Shown piece by piece: positions 40,228-49,344 of a stretch of 64,000 bases of DNA (within the stretch, counting starts at the first letter, position 1; every line of letters starts with the position of its first letter). The notes beneath the pieces are model-generated. The model saw only the letters and a list, made by a program, of their open reading frames with translations. It searched no databases and was not told where the DNA came from. A program made the position numbers and the translations under genes. This stretch comes from Hymenobacter negativus (GTDB lineage Bacteria; Bacteroidota; Bacteroidia; Cytophagales; Hymenobacteraceae), in contig NZ_JAGETZ010000001.1 in assembly GCF_017571495.1 (NCBI RefSeq), forward strand, positions 434,001 to 498,000, written 5' to 3'.

Positions 40228-43131
40228 TTACGGTTTTAGCAGCTTCGCGGTGGCCGTGCCGGTAGCGGTGCGGACCTGCAGCACGTAGAGGCCGGCCGCA
40301 GCGGGCATTGGCAGGGCAAGCCGCTGCCCGGCAACAACTTGCACTTCCTGCGTCAGCACCAGGATACCCAGGCTGTTGAACAGCTGGAGTTGTACGGTCT
40401 GGCCGGTGGCTCCCCGGATTTCGATTTCGGCGGCGTGGCCGGGCACGGGGTTGCCGTACACCAGCAGCTGCAAATCGGAGGCGGTACGGCCGGGTAGGGT
40501 GGCCGTCACGGTGGCGCACTGCGTGGGCACATTGGCCGACCAGTCACTGGGGCTCATGTTGAGGAGCGTGCCCAGGTGGTTGTGGCCGGTGAGGTCCTGG
40601 GTGACGGTGCCGGTAGCTTCGTTGAACTTCCAGTAGGCCTCCAGGCTGGTGGAAGTCGGGGGCACATCGCAGGGGTTGGCCAGGATTTCGGCAGCGGTCA
40701 GGGCGCGCTTCCACACCCGCACTTCGTCGATGGAGCCATCAAGGCAGCGCGAGTTGGAGTAGTTGCGGCCTATAGAGAAGGCTGCATTCGCGAAAGCGTT
40801 GCCGCCGGCCGTCATCGACGCATCGAGCACCCCGTTGATGTAGAGCTTCATCATGGCGCCGCCATTGGCCCCGTCGTAGGTGGCGGCAATGTGGTACCAG
40901 GTGCCGGCGGTGAGCACTGAGTTGGAAGCCAGCTTGCGGGTGGCTCCGCCTAGGTTGGCCACAAACTGCAGCCGGTCGGCCGTGATACCGGCATCGCCGA
41001 GACGAACTTCGGCAACGTTGTTACCATCTTCCATGCCCATGATGCTGGAAATGAACGGCGAGCCGGTTTTAAAGCTGTTCACCTTCACCCAACATTCCAT
41101 GGTATAAGGGCTGTTGTTGAGGTTGATAACGCCGGCATCAACGTATTTGCTCAAGCCGTCGAAAAGCAGGGCGGTATTGCTGCCCACCGGTGGCGCAGCC
41201 ACCACCGTGATGTAGCCCACGCGGGTAACAGAGTCGCGGCCGATGGCGTTTTCGGCGCGCAGCTTCACGGTGTAGGTGCCGGGCGTGGTGTAGGCCACGG
41301 TGGGATGCACGGCGGTGCTGGTGGCCGGGTTGCCACCCGCAAAAGTCCAGGTGTAGGACGTGGCATCGGTTGAGGAGTTGGCGAAGGTGACCGGCTGGGT
41401 GGTGAGCACGGTGGTGTATTCGGTGGAGAAGCCCACTGTGGGCCGGGTGGTGAGGGCTGCGCTGTTGTATAGGTTCAGGCGGCCCAGGTTGAGGCGGTAG
41501 GCGGGCACGGCGGCAGTACTCGCGGCCCGCACGCCGATGATGGCCAGTTCGCGGCCGGCGTAGGGCGCCAGGTTGAAGGTGTTGGTGTGCCAGAGGGTAT
41601 CGGTCACGGCGGGCAGGTCGAGCAGTTCGGGCACGGCTAGGTTGTCGGAGAAGTAGAGCGCCAGCTTGGTATTGCTGGCCCCGGCAACACCCATTTTGTA
41701 GGTCAAGTCGCAGCGCGTGGGTGCCGTGACGGCAATTTTGGTCTGGTAGATTTTAAGGTCGGCGCTGTTGCTGCCGCTGAGGGCACCAGCAAATTTGATG
41801 GAGGTGCCAGCGTAGTAAGCGCGCGTAAAATCGAACGAGGCCGCGATGCTGGCCGCGCCGGTTTTGGCCCATTGCCAGGATGGCATGATGCTCTGCTTGG
41901 CCATATCGGTCCAGGCTTTGGCCACCTGCTCGCCGTTGTTGGCAAATATTTTCCCCTGCCCTACCGAGAAGTAGCTGTTGAAAGGCAGCGAGTTGATGAC
42001 GCTGCGCACCGGCAGGTAGTAGCCAAAGCCCTTCCATCCGGTCACATCCTCAGAAGTCACGTCGAGGTCGTCGCCAGAAAAGAGGCGCTGCTCGGTGCGG
42101 TAGAAGTTGGCGTAGTCGGCGGGATTGGTGCTGAACGTATTCTGGTTGCCGTTGTAAGTCATGTTGGGGGCAAACACGGCCAGCGACGAGCGGGGCTGGG
42201 CCGGGCTGCCGCCGGTGTAGAAGTTGCTCAGCCACGTGGTATTGTTGAACAGCTGCTGGGGGTTGCGGCCGGGCCAGATATCGGCACCGGTGTAGATATC
42301 GAAGGGGCTGCGACCGATGCTGGCGGCCACGTTCGTCAGCGAGTTGAACGTGGCGGCGCCGGTCCAGAAATAGTTGGTGAACATGGCGTCGCTCACCCGG
42401 GTAGCACCGCTTTGCAGCAGCGGCGCGTTGGCTGTCGTCAGCGAATTCTGGTATGAAATAGTCCCGCTGGGTAGCATGGAGTCGTACCAATGGATTTCCA
42501 TGCCGGCCGGCCGGATGGTTTGCAGCTGCTTGAGCAAGTTTATCAGTTCGGTGGCTTCGGCCGTGCTCAGGGCCGATTCTTCGTTGAAGAACCAGCCATC
42601 GAACCCGTAGTAATTGGCCACGTCCACCAGCTTCTGAGCGCCGATGTAGTTGCCCGAAGCATCCTTCTGGCACAGCGCCACAAAGCCCGCCCGGTCGGTG
42701 AAAACGGTGCCGATAATCTTGACGCCGTTGCGGTGGGCCGCCTCCACCCACGGCCGGCACGGAATGCCCACCGGGCTGGCAAACCAGGTCAGCACGTCGA
42801 TGTACTGCCAGTGGGTGAAGTTGTAGAGGTTGAACTGGGGCCGCTCGGTGAGGTAGCCCGAGAAGTTGTTCATGCCATCAGGGCACCAGTTCACTTTGGC
42901 GCTGAAGCTCTGGGCCGGGTTGAGCTGCGGGGCCAGGGCATTCTGGCGGGTGGCCAGGGGCACGGTGCTCACGTTGGCCGGCAGGGCGGTGGCGCCGGTG
43001 GGCGTCCAGGCCATTAGCTGGGCCGGGGTGAGGGTGGTGTACTGGGCGGCGGGCTCAATCTGGGCCTGGGCCGCCAGCGCCGTGAATAACAGCGCAAATA
43101 GCAGGCACTTGCGGAGGTAGTGGTGCATCAT
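40228..43131 (-). CDS. GH85 endo-beta-N-acetylglucosaminidase with PKD, LamG and T9SS domains
   Basis: A 967-residue secreted enzyme. ATG 43131 (MMHHYLRK) or 43128 gives the natural signal peptide; the upstream TTG is unlikely. The GH85 domain (about residues 25-600) has WQYIDVLTWFASPVGIPCRPW, KIIGTVFTDR and GFDGWFFNEES, with Asn183 and Glu185 in the N-x-E arrangement of GH85 catalytic residues. It cleaves the chitobiose core of N-linked glycans, releasing high-mannose oligosaccharide. It is followed by a PKD domain (TTVLTTQPVTFANSSTDATSY to YTTPGTYTVKLRAENAIG), a LamG domain (residues ~665-860) and a T9SS C-terminal domain. The LamG/CTD part is duplicated in the next gene downstream. Confidence 0.92.
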   Translation of the reverse strand: MMHHYLRKCLLFALLFTALAAQAQIEPAAQYTTLTPAQLMAWTPTGATALPANVSTVPLATRQNALAPQLNPAQSFSAKVNWCPDGMNNFSGYLTERPQFNLYNFTHWQYIDVLTWFASPVGIPCRPWVEAAHRNGVKIIGTVFTDRAGFVALCQKDASGNYIGAQKLVDVANYYGFDGWFFNEESALSTAEATELINLLKQLQTIRPAGMEIHWYDSMLPSGTISYQNSLTTANAPLLQSGATRVSDAMFTNYFWTGAATFNSLTNVAASIGRSPFDIYTGADIWPGRNPQQLFNNTTWLSNFYTGGSPAQPRSSLAVFAPNMTYNGNQNTFSTNPADYANFYRTEQRLFSGDDLDVTSEDVTGWKGFGYYLPVRSVINSLPFNSYFSVGQGKIFANNGEQVAKAWTDMAKQSIMPSWQWAKTGAASIAASFDFTRAYYAGTSIKFAGALSGSNSADLKIYQTKIAVTAPTRCDLTYKMGVAGASNTKLALYFSDNLAVPELLDLPAVTDTLWHTNTFNLAPYAGRELAIIGVRAASTAAVPAYRLNLGRLNLYNSAALTTRPTVGFSTEYTTVLTTQPVTFANSSTDATSYTWTFAGGNPATSTAVHPTVAYTTPGTYTVKLRAENAIGRDSVTRVGYITVVAAPPVGSNTALLFDGLSKYVDAGVINLNNSPYTMECWVKVNSFKTGSPFISSIMGMEDGNNVAEVRLGDAGITADRLQFVANLGGATRKLASNSVLTAGTWYHIAATYDGANGGAMMKLYINGVLDASMTAGGNAFANAAFSIGRNYSNSRCLDGSIDEVRVWKRALTAAEILANPCDVPPTSTSLEAYWKFNEATGTVTQDLTGHNHLGTLLNMSPSDWSANVPTQCATVTATLPGRTASDLQLLVYGNPVPGHAAEIEIRGATGQTVQLQLFNSLGILVLTQEVQVVAGQRLALPMPAAAGLYVLQVRTATGTATAKLLKP

Positions 43132-43256
43132 GGGCAACAAAAGGAGGTGAGGAAGATGAGGAAGATTTACTGGGTGGTAAATTTTCGCTCAAGGTACGCC
43201 ACAGCTATTGTTGCCGCCATGAAAAGCTATATCCTGCTTCTCAAAAAGGCGTTCTG

Positions 43257-43264
43257 TAGCTTTG
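43257..43264 (+). promoter_or_regulatory. Putative -7 box for the 43269 lipoprotein
   Basis: Exact TAnnTTTG match (TAGCTTTG) ending 4 bp before the ATG at 43269. Since transcription in this group starts about 5-7 bases past the box, the mRNA would be nearly leaderless. No TTG at -33 is seen. Confidence 0.35.
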
Positions 43265-43268
43265 CGGC

Positions 43269-43619
43269 ATGTTTAAACCCCTCGCCTTTCTCTTGCTTGG
43301 TGCTGCCTGCACCTTGACCAGCTGCCAGCAAACGCCGCCCAGCACCGCCACTCCCACTACGCCCGAAGCGCCCGTCGCTACACCGCCCGCCGCCCCCACA
43401 CAGCTCTCCGAAGCCGATGCCCGGGCCGCCGTGGGCAAGTACATCCAAACCCAGCCCAACGCCGCCCTGTTTGTGGTTGATTCGGCCCGCGTGAATGACA
43501 ACGAGGCTACCTGGCAAGTGCTGGTGCCCCGTACCGACTGGGCCAAGCGCATGCCCAACGCCGCCCGTTTCGAGGTAGATAAAACCACTGGCGCGGTGAG
43601 CACCGGTACGGTGAAATAA
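43269..43619 (+). CDS. Small lipoprotein, unknown function
   Basis: A 116-residue protein with a signal peptide and lipobox (TLTSC) giving a lipidated Cys19. A Pro/Thr/Ala linker (residues 22-45) leads into an ~65-residue globular part (SEADARAAVGKYIQTQPNAALF to TGAVSTGTVK), which resembles small PepSY-like or YcfL-like domains but is not diagnostic. It is divergent from the GH85 gene and ends in a strong terminator. Confidence 0.7.
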   Translation: MFKPLAFLLLGAACTLTSCQQTPPSTATPTTPEAPVATPPAAPTQLSEADARAAVGKYIQTQPNAALFVVDSARVNDNEATWQVLVPRTDWAKRMPNAARFEVDKTTGAVSTGTVK

Positions 43620-43625
43620 GTAAAA

Positions 43626-43682
43626 AGCCAGCTGGGACAAGGACCCCGAATTTCTAATTCGGGGTCCTTGTCCCAGCTGGCT
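43626..43682. terminator. Bidirectional terminator, 27-bp perfect stem
   Basis: Perfect arms 43626-43652 and 43656-43682 with loop TCT. It sits between the convergent lipoprotein and PAP2 genes. The stem is longer than a typical terminator (8-14 bp), like the palindrome at 27970. Confidence 0.85.
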
Positions 43683-43701
43683 ATCGTTTAGGGTACCGTG
43701 C

Positions 43702-44532
43702 TTACAGCCGCTTGGTTAGCAGCATGCCGGAATAGGCGTAGCCATTCACGTTCACGCCCTGCATGGGTGCCAACGACATGCCCGAGCCATTCTTTTTCTT
43801 ATGCAGCTGCGGCACCAGAATGCCCATGGTAGCGCCCACGGTGTAGCCCACGATGTTATCGGAAAGAAAGTGCTTGCCGGCCTGGATGCGGTAGTAGGCC
43901 ACGGCGGCCGGTACCACGGCGGCCGCGCCCCACACAAAGGGCTCGCCGGCGTAGCCCGGGTTGAAATCGTGCATCACCTTGGCAGCGAAGAAAGTGGCCG
44001 TGGCCGTGTGCGCCGTATGGCCCGCGAAGAAGGAGTTGGTAGCTATTTTGCCGCTGCGGCCGCTGCCGCCCTCGGTACCGTAGAGGTAGGGCCGGTAGCG
44101 GTAAATATTGCCCACACTGGTCGTGAACAGAGCATCGGAGGCCAGCAGGGCTTCTACGTACATGCCCAGTACCTGGCCGTAGCGGCCGCGCACGTTGTCG
44201 TTGAGGGCGAGCAAGCCGGGCGCCACCAGCAGCGTGGGGTAGCACAGGAAGTCGCTGGTCGTCTGGGCTGATTCGCTGTAGTAGCCGGCCGAAAAGCGGT
44301 CGAAGCGCGGCACGTCTGATTTTTTCAGGTTGGCCAGCTCGGCGTCGCTCAGGCCGCTTTTTTGCTGCACGCGGTACAGGCCGAAGCCGCTCACCGCCCC
44401 CAGGCCCAGAATGATAGGGCCGTCGACAGCGAAGCGGGTATGGTAGGGAGAATCGGCTTGCTGGGCCGAAACAGTGGGCGCAGTGGCGGTCAGCAAAGAA
44501 GCTGCCAAGGCGAAAGAGGTAAAGAGCTTCAT
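43702..44532 (-). CDS. PAP2-family phosphatase
   Basis: A 276-residue protein with a signal peptide and a PAP2 core. The three phosphatase motifs are YRYRPY (KxxxxxxRP type), FFAGHTAHTA (PSGH type, with Ala for Ser/Pro positions) and RIQAGKHFLSDNIVGY (SRxxxxxHxxxD type, His and Asp intact). It may dephosphorylate undecaprenyl pyrophosphate, phosphatidic acid or other lipid phosphates in the periplasm. The first helix is the signal, so it may be periplasmic with one membrane anchor. It is monocistronic. Confidence 0.85.
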   Translation of the reverse strand: MKLFTSFALAASLLTATAPTVSAQQADSPYHTRFAVDGPIILGLGAVSGFGLYRVQQKSGLSDAELANLKKSDVPRFDRFSAGYYSESAQTTSDFLCYPTLLVAPGLLALNDNVRGRYGQVLGMYVEALLASDALFTTSVGNIYRYRPYLYGTEGGSGRSGKIATNSFFAGHTAHTATATFFAAKVMHDFNPGYAGEPFVWGAAAVVPAAVAYYRIQAGKHFLSDNIVGYTVGATMGILVPQLHKKKNGSGMSLAPMQGVNVNGYAYSGMLLTKRL

Positions 44533-44652
44533 CGAAATGTTAAGAATTGATGAAGACCCAAACGGAAAACCAGCGGTCGAGGTTGGCGAGTGTTGCGCTT
44601 GTCCAGAGCATGTGGGCAGTGCCCGGCGGCACAGGCCATCTGAGCGCTAGCG

Positions 44653-45846
44653 CTACAGATACGACAGCCACCAGTACGAATGCCGCTGCTTATAGCCTTG
44701 GTACCAGCGACACGGCCAGTACAATAGCAGCACCACAACTACCCACACCGCATAAGCGCGCAGCAGGCTGGGCTGATAGGCAGCCGGCTGGGACGCCCCG
44801 GGCGGCGCAAAAGCCAGATTGAAGGGCTTGCCAAACGCCACCCACGTCCAAACCAGCGTGCTGAAGCTGATGAGTGCAAAGTGCACCACGTAGTAGAACA
44901 TGGGCACTTTGCCGAACACGCCCAGCCACCCGCGCAGGCGAGCCGGCAGTTCCTCAGCTATTGACAACAGCAGCAACGCCACGCCCAGCGTGAGGCTCAG
45001 AAACAGCAGCGATGGGGGAGATTTCGTCACATTCAGAAACGACAGCACGGTATAAACCGGGCCTCGCGCCTGGGTGGCCCACGGCGCTGGGTCGCCGTAC
45101 AGGTTGCTGGCCCGTAGCACCACAAAAAGCAGCAGTGCCGCTGAACCGGCCCAGCGCAACCGGCGCTTGCGCTCCGGCAGCGGCAGCCGAAACCACGGTC
45201 CGATGCAATAGCCAGCAGCCATCACTGCTGCCCAGGGCAGAATAGCATAAGCTACCAGCACGGGCAATTTGGGCGAGAGCAGAAACAGAAAGGGACTGTC
45301 GTAGAGCAAGGCCCATGGCAGGGTGGCACTGGTTACGGGCTGGATGATGGGCAGCAGGTTATGCCCAAAAATGACGGCCAGCGCCAGTGTGGCCACCAGC
45401 CAGCGGGGCAGCCAGACGAGGCCGGCCAGCACCACCATGCCCCAGCCCAACGACCAGATTACGGTGAGCAGAAGCAGGCTATACGCCCCCCATTGCAGCA
45501 GAAAGTTCATTACCACCACTTCCAGGCATACCAGCCACAGTCCCCGCGTGAGCAGAAACCGGCTAACCGCTCCCCGGCCGGGCTGTTTCTGCTGATACAG
45601 AAATACGCTGGTGCCCGCCAGAAACGCAAAAGTTGGCGCGCAGAAATGGGTAATCCAGCGCGTAAAGAACAGGAATGCCGAAGCATGAGCCACGTCCTCG
45701 GGCCGCACGGTGGTTGGACTCCAGAAATCCCGAATGTGGTCGAGCGCCATAATGACCATAATCAGCCCCCGAACGACATCAATGGCCTGAACGCGGGGCG
45801 TGGTGGCCCGGCTGGAGGGAAGGGTTGGCGAAAAGGCAGGTGACAT
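44653..45846 (-). CDS. Heparan-alpha-glucosaminide N-acetyltransferase-like membrane protein (DUF1624)
   Basis: A 397-residue polytopic membrane protein. The diagnostic N-terminal segment is VQAIDVVRGLIMVIMALDHIRDF (R and DH conserved), as in the HGSNAT/DUF1624/YeiB-like transmembrane acetyltransferase group. About ten helices follow. It may transfer an acetyl group from the cytoplasm to an amine or hydroxyl of a glycan outside. The exact substrate is unknown. It starts 85 bp from the convergent... the next gene on the same strand (45931-46698) precedes it upstream, so both may share a transcript. Confidence 0.85.
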   Translation of the reverse strand: MSPAFSPTLPSSRATTPRVQAIDVVRGLIMVIMALDHIRDFWSPTTVRPEDVAHASAFLFFTRWITHFCAPTFAFLAGTSVFLYQQKQPGRGAVSRFLLTRGLWLVCLEVVVMNFLLQWGAYSLLLLTVIWSLGWGMVVLAGLVWLPRWLVATLALAVIFGHNLLPIIQPVTSATLPWALLYDSPFLFLLSPKLPVLVAYAILPWAAVMAAGYCIGPWFRLPLPERKRRLRWAGSAALLLFVVLRASNLYGDPAPWATQARGPVYTVLSFLNVTKSPPSLLFLSLTLGVALLLLSIAEELPARLRGWLGVFGKVPMFYYVVHFALISFSTLVWTWVAFGKPFNLAFAPPGASQPAAYQPSLLRAYAVWVVVVLLLYWPCRWYQGYKQRHSYWWLSYL

Positions 45847-45930
45847 ACGAAGCGGAAGAAGTTGGCAGCCGCCAAGTTAGGCAGATTCCGGCTCTGTGCA
45901 TCTGGAGTAGCGCCGCGGAATTTAACTACG

Positions 45931-46698
45931 CTACTCCTTCACGGTGGCGCCGTGCACGGCCAGGGCTTCTCCCAGCAGCCAGCGGCGCACGAAGACGTTA
46001 TCAGCCGACACCTTGCCCAGCACGCGGTACTTCGAGGCCAGCGCATCGCTGCTTTCGGCGGCCTCGCGCACCACCGTGCCGGGCCCTACGTAGGACGAAT
46101 GCACCATCTGCACGGCCCCACCCTCCCGCACTCGCAGGAAGGCCACGTGAAAATCGAGCCCCAGCACGTAGAGGCCCGGCCCCAGCGCCCGCACTTTTTC
46201 CACGAAGTCGGCCTGCGTCACGCCCCGGTAGCGGGTGATGTGCGCTTCGGAGGTCAGGTTTTTGATGATGGTTTCGGAGGTTTGCTTGGCCAGCACGGTG
46301 CGTTGCAGGCGCAGGCCGGCATCGTGCAGCGTGGTCGTCACGAAGTAGCCGCAGGCAATGCTGCCGCGCCGGGGCTCCCAGGTGGTGCCGTAAAACGCCC
46401 ACGGCGTACCCTCCCAGGCCGGGAAGATGGTGCTGTCGAGGGCCGTGAGCAATAGCTGGCGCGCCTCGGCGATGCGGGCGGCGCGGGCAGCGGGCGTGGC
46501 GGCGCGGCGGTAGCGGCCGGCCAGGCGCAGGCGCCGCGCCTCGAAACGGTGCAACGCAGCCCGGTAGGCCGGGGCTGAATAAGCGGCCAGCGCGGTGGGC
46601 GCATCTGGTCCGGTTGCGGCAGTATCAGGAGCGGAAGTTTGGGCAAAGCAGCCCCGCAAGCCGGCCAGCAGCAACAGGACCAGAACACTGATTTTCAT
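45931..46698 (-). CDS. Secreted protein with papain/NlpC-like Cys-His arrangement, unknown
   Basis: A 255-residue protein with a signal peptide ending near CFAQ. After an Ala/Arg-rich helical segment the C-terminal ~150 residues include SIACGYFVTTTLHDAG (Cys at the start of a helix) and VLGLDFHVAFLRVREGG (His in a strand), followed by VQMVHSSYVG; this is the order of Cys and His in NlpC/P60 or CHAP-type cysteine peptidases. The family is not one I can name, and the catalytic role is a prediction. It lies upstream of the DUF1624 gene on the same strand and divergent from the ZnPLC-like gene. Confidence 0.6.
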   Translation of the reverse strand: MKISVLVLLLLAGLRGCFAQTSAPDTAATGPDAPTALAAYSAPAYRAALHRFEARRLRLAGRYRRAATPAARAARIAEARQLLLTALDSTIFPAWEGTPWAFYGTTWEPRRGSIACGYFVTTTLHDAGLRLQRTVLAKQTSETIIKNLTSEAHITRYRGVTQADFVEKVRALGPGLYVLGLDFHVAFLRVREGGAVQMVHSSYVGPGTVVREAAESSDALASKYRVLGKVSADNVFVRRWLLGEALAVHGATVKE

Positions 46699-46861
46699 AC
46701 CGAAATTGGCGGCCGGCAGCTGGATGCGTCGGCTGATTCACCTAACGAAATATAGCTGGTTTCTATTGTGCTGCATCACCCGCGTGCCTAACTGGCGCGG
46801 CCCCTGTGACAACGGCCAGTCCTGTTTCCACGTTGCTGAGGCACGCTTACGCTCCCGCTTC

Positions 46862-48145
46862 ATGCTTTTTCGTTTTTTGCTGGTTTTGCTGCTGGCGGCT
46901 GCGGCCGTCCCCGCCCGGGCCTACTCCGTGCTTACCCACCAGGCCGTCGTCGATTCAACCTGGGATGCCTGCATCGTCCCGCTGCTGCAGCACCACTACC
47001 CCAACGGCAATCCGGAGGCCCTGGAAGAAGCCAAAAGCTACGCCTACGGCGGGGCCATTTTGCAGGACATGGGCTATTACCCGCTGGGTTCCACCCTTTT
47101 CACCAACCTGACGCACTACGTGCGGGCCGGCGACTTCGTGCGCAACCTGCTGCGCCAGGCCCGCAACCGCAACGAGTACGCCTTCGCCCTCGGCGCGCTG
47201 GCCCACTACGCCGCCGATAACGTGGGCCACCCCGAGGGTACAAACCAGATTATCGGTACGGTTTACCCCGATTTGAAGCAGAAATTTGGGGCCGTGGTCA
47301 CCTATGAGCAGTCCACCAAACGGCACACCGAGCTGGAGTTTTCCTTTGATGTGGTGCAGGTGGCGGCCGGGCGCTACCGCACCCAGGACTACCACAAGGC
47401 CATCGGCTTCCGGGTGGCGAAGGACGTGCTGGAACGCGCTTTCCAGCAGACGTATGGGCTGGAATTGAAGCAGATATTTCTGAGCATTGACGCCAGCATT
47501 GCCACTTTCCGCTTTGCCGTGAACCAGTTGCTGCCGGCGGCGGCCCGGGCAGCTTGGCACCACAAGCGCAAGGAAATCCGGGCGCTCAGCCCCCGCGCCC
47601 GGCGCCGCGACTACCTCTACAACAACCACCCGCGCCAGTTCCGCAAAGAATACGGCACCGATTACGAGCGGCCCGGTTTTGGGGCCCGGCTGCTGGCCGG
47701 CGTGCTCAAGCTGCTGCCCAAAATCGGCCCGCTGAAACCCTACGCCTTCACGCTCACGGATGAGGCCGGGGCTCTGCAATTTCACCGCAGCTACCAGGCC
47801 TCAATGGCGCAGTTTTGCAAGCTCACCAAGCAGCAGCCGGCCGATACCACTGCCACCGCGCCCCTGCCCGATACCAACCTCGACACTGGCCAGCCCACCC
47901 GTCCCACTGCGTACGCCCTAGCCGACCAAACCTACGGCGAGCTGCTGCGCGAGCTGCACAAGCGCAAGTTTGAGCACCTCACCCCTGCCCTACGCCAGGC
48001 CCTGCTTGTCTTCTTCGCCAACGGCGTGCCCACCATCGCCCAGCAGCAGGACCACGACGATGACAAGGAAGAGCGCAAAGCGGACAAGGACCGCAAGGAA
48101 ACGGAGGAAGCGTTGGCAGCGCTCCGGGGCCTGCCCGCCAAGTAG
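46862..48145 (+). CDS. Zinc-dependent phospholipase C-like protein
   Basis: A 427-residue secreted protein. ATG 46862 gives a good signal peptide (MLFRFLLVLLLAAAAVPARA); the frame extends upstream to 46595 but overlaps the divergent gene. The N-terminal half matches the ZnPLC/S1-P1 family: AYSVLTHQAVVDSTWD (first His ligand) and FALGALAHYAADNVGHPEG (HxxxDxxxH type), plus AILQDMGYYP. Known relatives cleave phospholipids or are of unknown function. The C-terminal ~120 residues are extra, with a highly charged Asp/Lys/Glu-rich segment near the end. It is not in an operon with the following gene, which starts 180 bp on. Confidence 0.85.
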   Translation: MLFRFLLVLLLAAAAVPARAYSVLTHQAVVDSTWDACIVPLLQHHYPNGNPEALEEAKSYAYGGAILQDMGYYPLGSTLFTNLTHYVRAGDFVRNLLRQARNRNEYAFALGALAHYAADNVGHPEGTNQIIGTVYPDLKQKFGAVVTYEQSTKRHTELEFSFDVVQVAAGRYRTQDYHKAIGFRVAKDVLERAFQQTYGLELKQIFLSIDASIATFRFAVNQLLPAAARAAWHHKRKEIRALSPRARRRDYLYNNHPRQFRKEYGTDYERPGFGARLLAGVLKLLPKIGPLKPYAFTLTDEAGALQFHRSYQASMAQFCKLTKQQPADTTATAPLPDTNLDTGQPTRPTAYALADQTYGELLRELHKRKFEHLTPALRQALLVFFANGVPTIAQQQDHDDDKEERKADKDRKETEEALAALRGLPAK

Positions 48146-48324
48146 CGCAGACTACAAAGCTTGCGCTATTTCCCCAGTGAACCAACCGGTGGTGCAGCGA
48201 GGCGGCCAGGGCAATAGCCCACGGGGCCGGGTTCTATTAAAACCCCCAAACCTTCGTATAGCCCCCGCCATCGAGCCGCTTGCTCAGGTCCCGCTTCCTT
48301 TTCCATCCTTTTAGTACCCGCGCT

Positions 48325-49260
48325 ATGCCAGCAGAAACTCCAAATCACTTTCCTACTCCCTCCCCTGCCCCCACGGGGCCCATCGTGCTGGCCGGCGCTA
48401 CCGGGGCCCTTGGCCTGCTCATTGCCCACCACCTACGCCGGCGCGGCGCCACCGTGCGGGCCCTAGTGCGCCCCACCAGCACCGCCACCGCCGAAGCCGA
48501 GTCTCTGCGCCTGCAAGGCGTGGAAATAGTGCCGGTCGACTACAAGGACGCGGCGGCCCTCACGCAGGCCTGCACCAGCGCAAGCTGCGTGATTTCGGCC
48601 CTGTCCGGCCTGCGCGATACCATTGTGGACACCCAAAGCCGCCTGCTCGATGCCGCCGTAGCTGCCGGGGTGCCGCGCTTCATCCCCTCCGATTTCTCGG
48701 CTGATTTTACGAAGCTGCCGGAGGGCTCCAACCGCAATTTCGACCTGCGGCGGGAGTTTCAGCAGCGGCTCGACAAAGCTCCGATTCAGGCTACCTCCAT
48801 CCTCAACGGCATGTTTATGGACCTGCTGAAGGGACAGGCGCCGGTGGTGCTGCCGGGCCCGCGCCGGGTGGTGTACTGGGGCGATGCCGACCAGCCGCTC
48901 GACTTTACCACCATGGTAGACACTGCCAACTACACCGCCGCGGCCGCCCTCGACCCCACCACCCCGCGCTACCTACGCGTGGCCGGCGAAGTGGCCAGCA
49001 TCCGCCAGCTGCGGACGGAAGCCAGTGCCGCACTGGGCAAGGACTTTAAGCTGTTCCGCGTGGGCAGCCTGGGCTTTTTGGGCACGATGATTAATGTTAC
49101 CCGTACCCTGGTGCCCGCCAAGGATGAGGTATTTCCGCCCTGGCAGGGCATGCAGTACCTGCACAACATGCTCAGCGGCCAGGCCAAGCTAGCGGAGCCG
49201 CTCGACAATGCCCGCTACCCGGACATCCGGTGGACGAAGGTGCGGGAGGTGCTGGGGTAG
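48325..49260 (+). CDS. NmrA-like NAD(P)-binding protein
   Basis: A 311-residue protein. I chose ATG 48325 (MPAETPNHF). The Rossmann motif is IVLAGATGALGLLIAHHLRRRGA (GxTGxxG), and later features are VRALVRPTST and PRFIPSDFSADF (the NmrA/isoflavone-reductase segment). NmrA-like proteins bind NAD(P) and often act as redox sensors or reductases; the substrate is unknown. The rest of the fold is complete. It lies 84 bp before the MscS gene on the same strand. Confidence 0.85.
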   Translation: MPAETPNHFPTPSPAPTGPIVLAGATGALGLLIAHHLRRRGATVRALVRPTSTATAEAESLRLQGVEIVPVDYKDAAALTQACTSASCVISALSGLRDTIVDTQSRLLDAAVAAGVPRFIPSDFSADFTKLPEGSNRNFDLRREFQQRLDKAPIQATSILNGMFMDLLKGQAPVVLPGPRRVVYWGDADQPLDFTTMVDTANYTAAAALDPTTPRYLRVAGEVASIRQLRTEASAALGKDFKLFRVGSLGFLGTMINVTRTLVPAKDEVFPPWQGMQYLHNMLSGQAKLAEPLDNARYPDIRWTKVREVLG

Positions 49261-49344
49261 CAGGCCTGAGGGCGCGAACGGGTGCCTTCCCACCAACCTT
49301 TCCAGCCCCAGCGGGGTACAACCTACTCCTTTGGCGCGGCTTTT

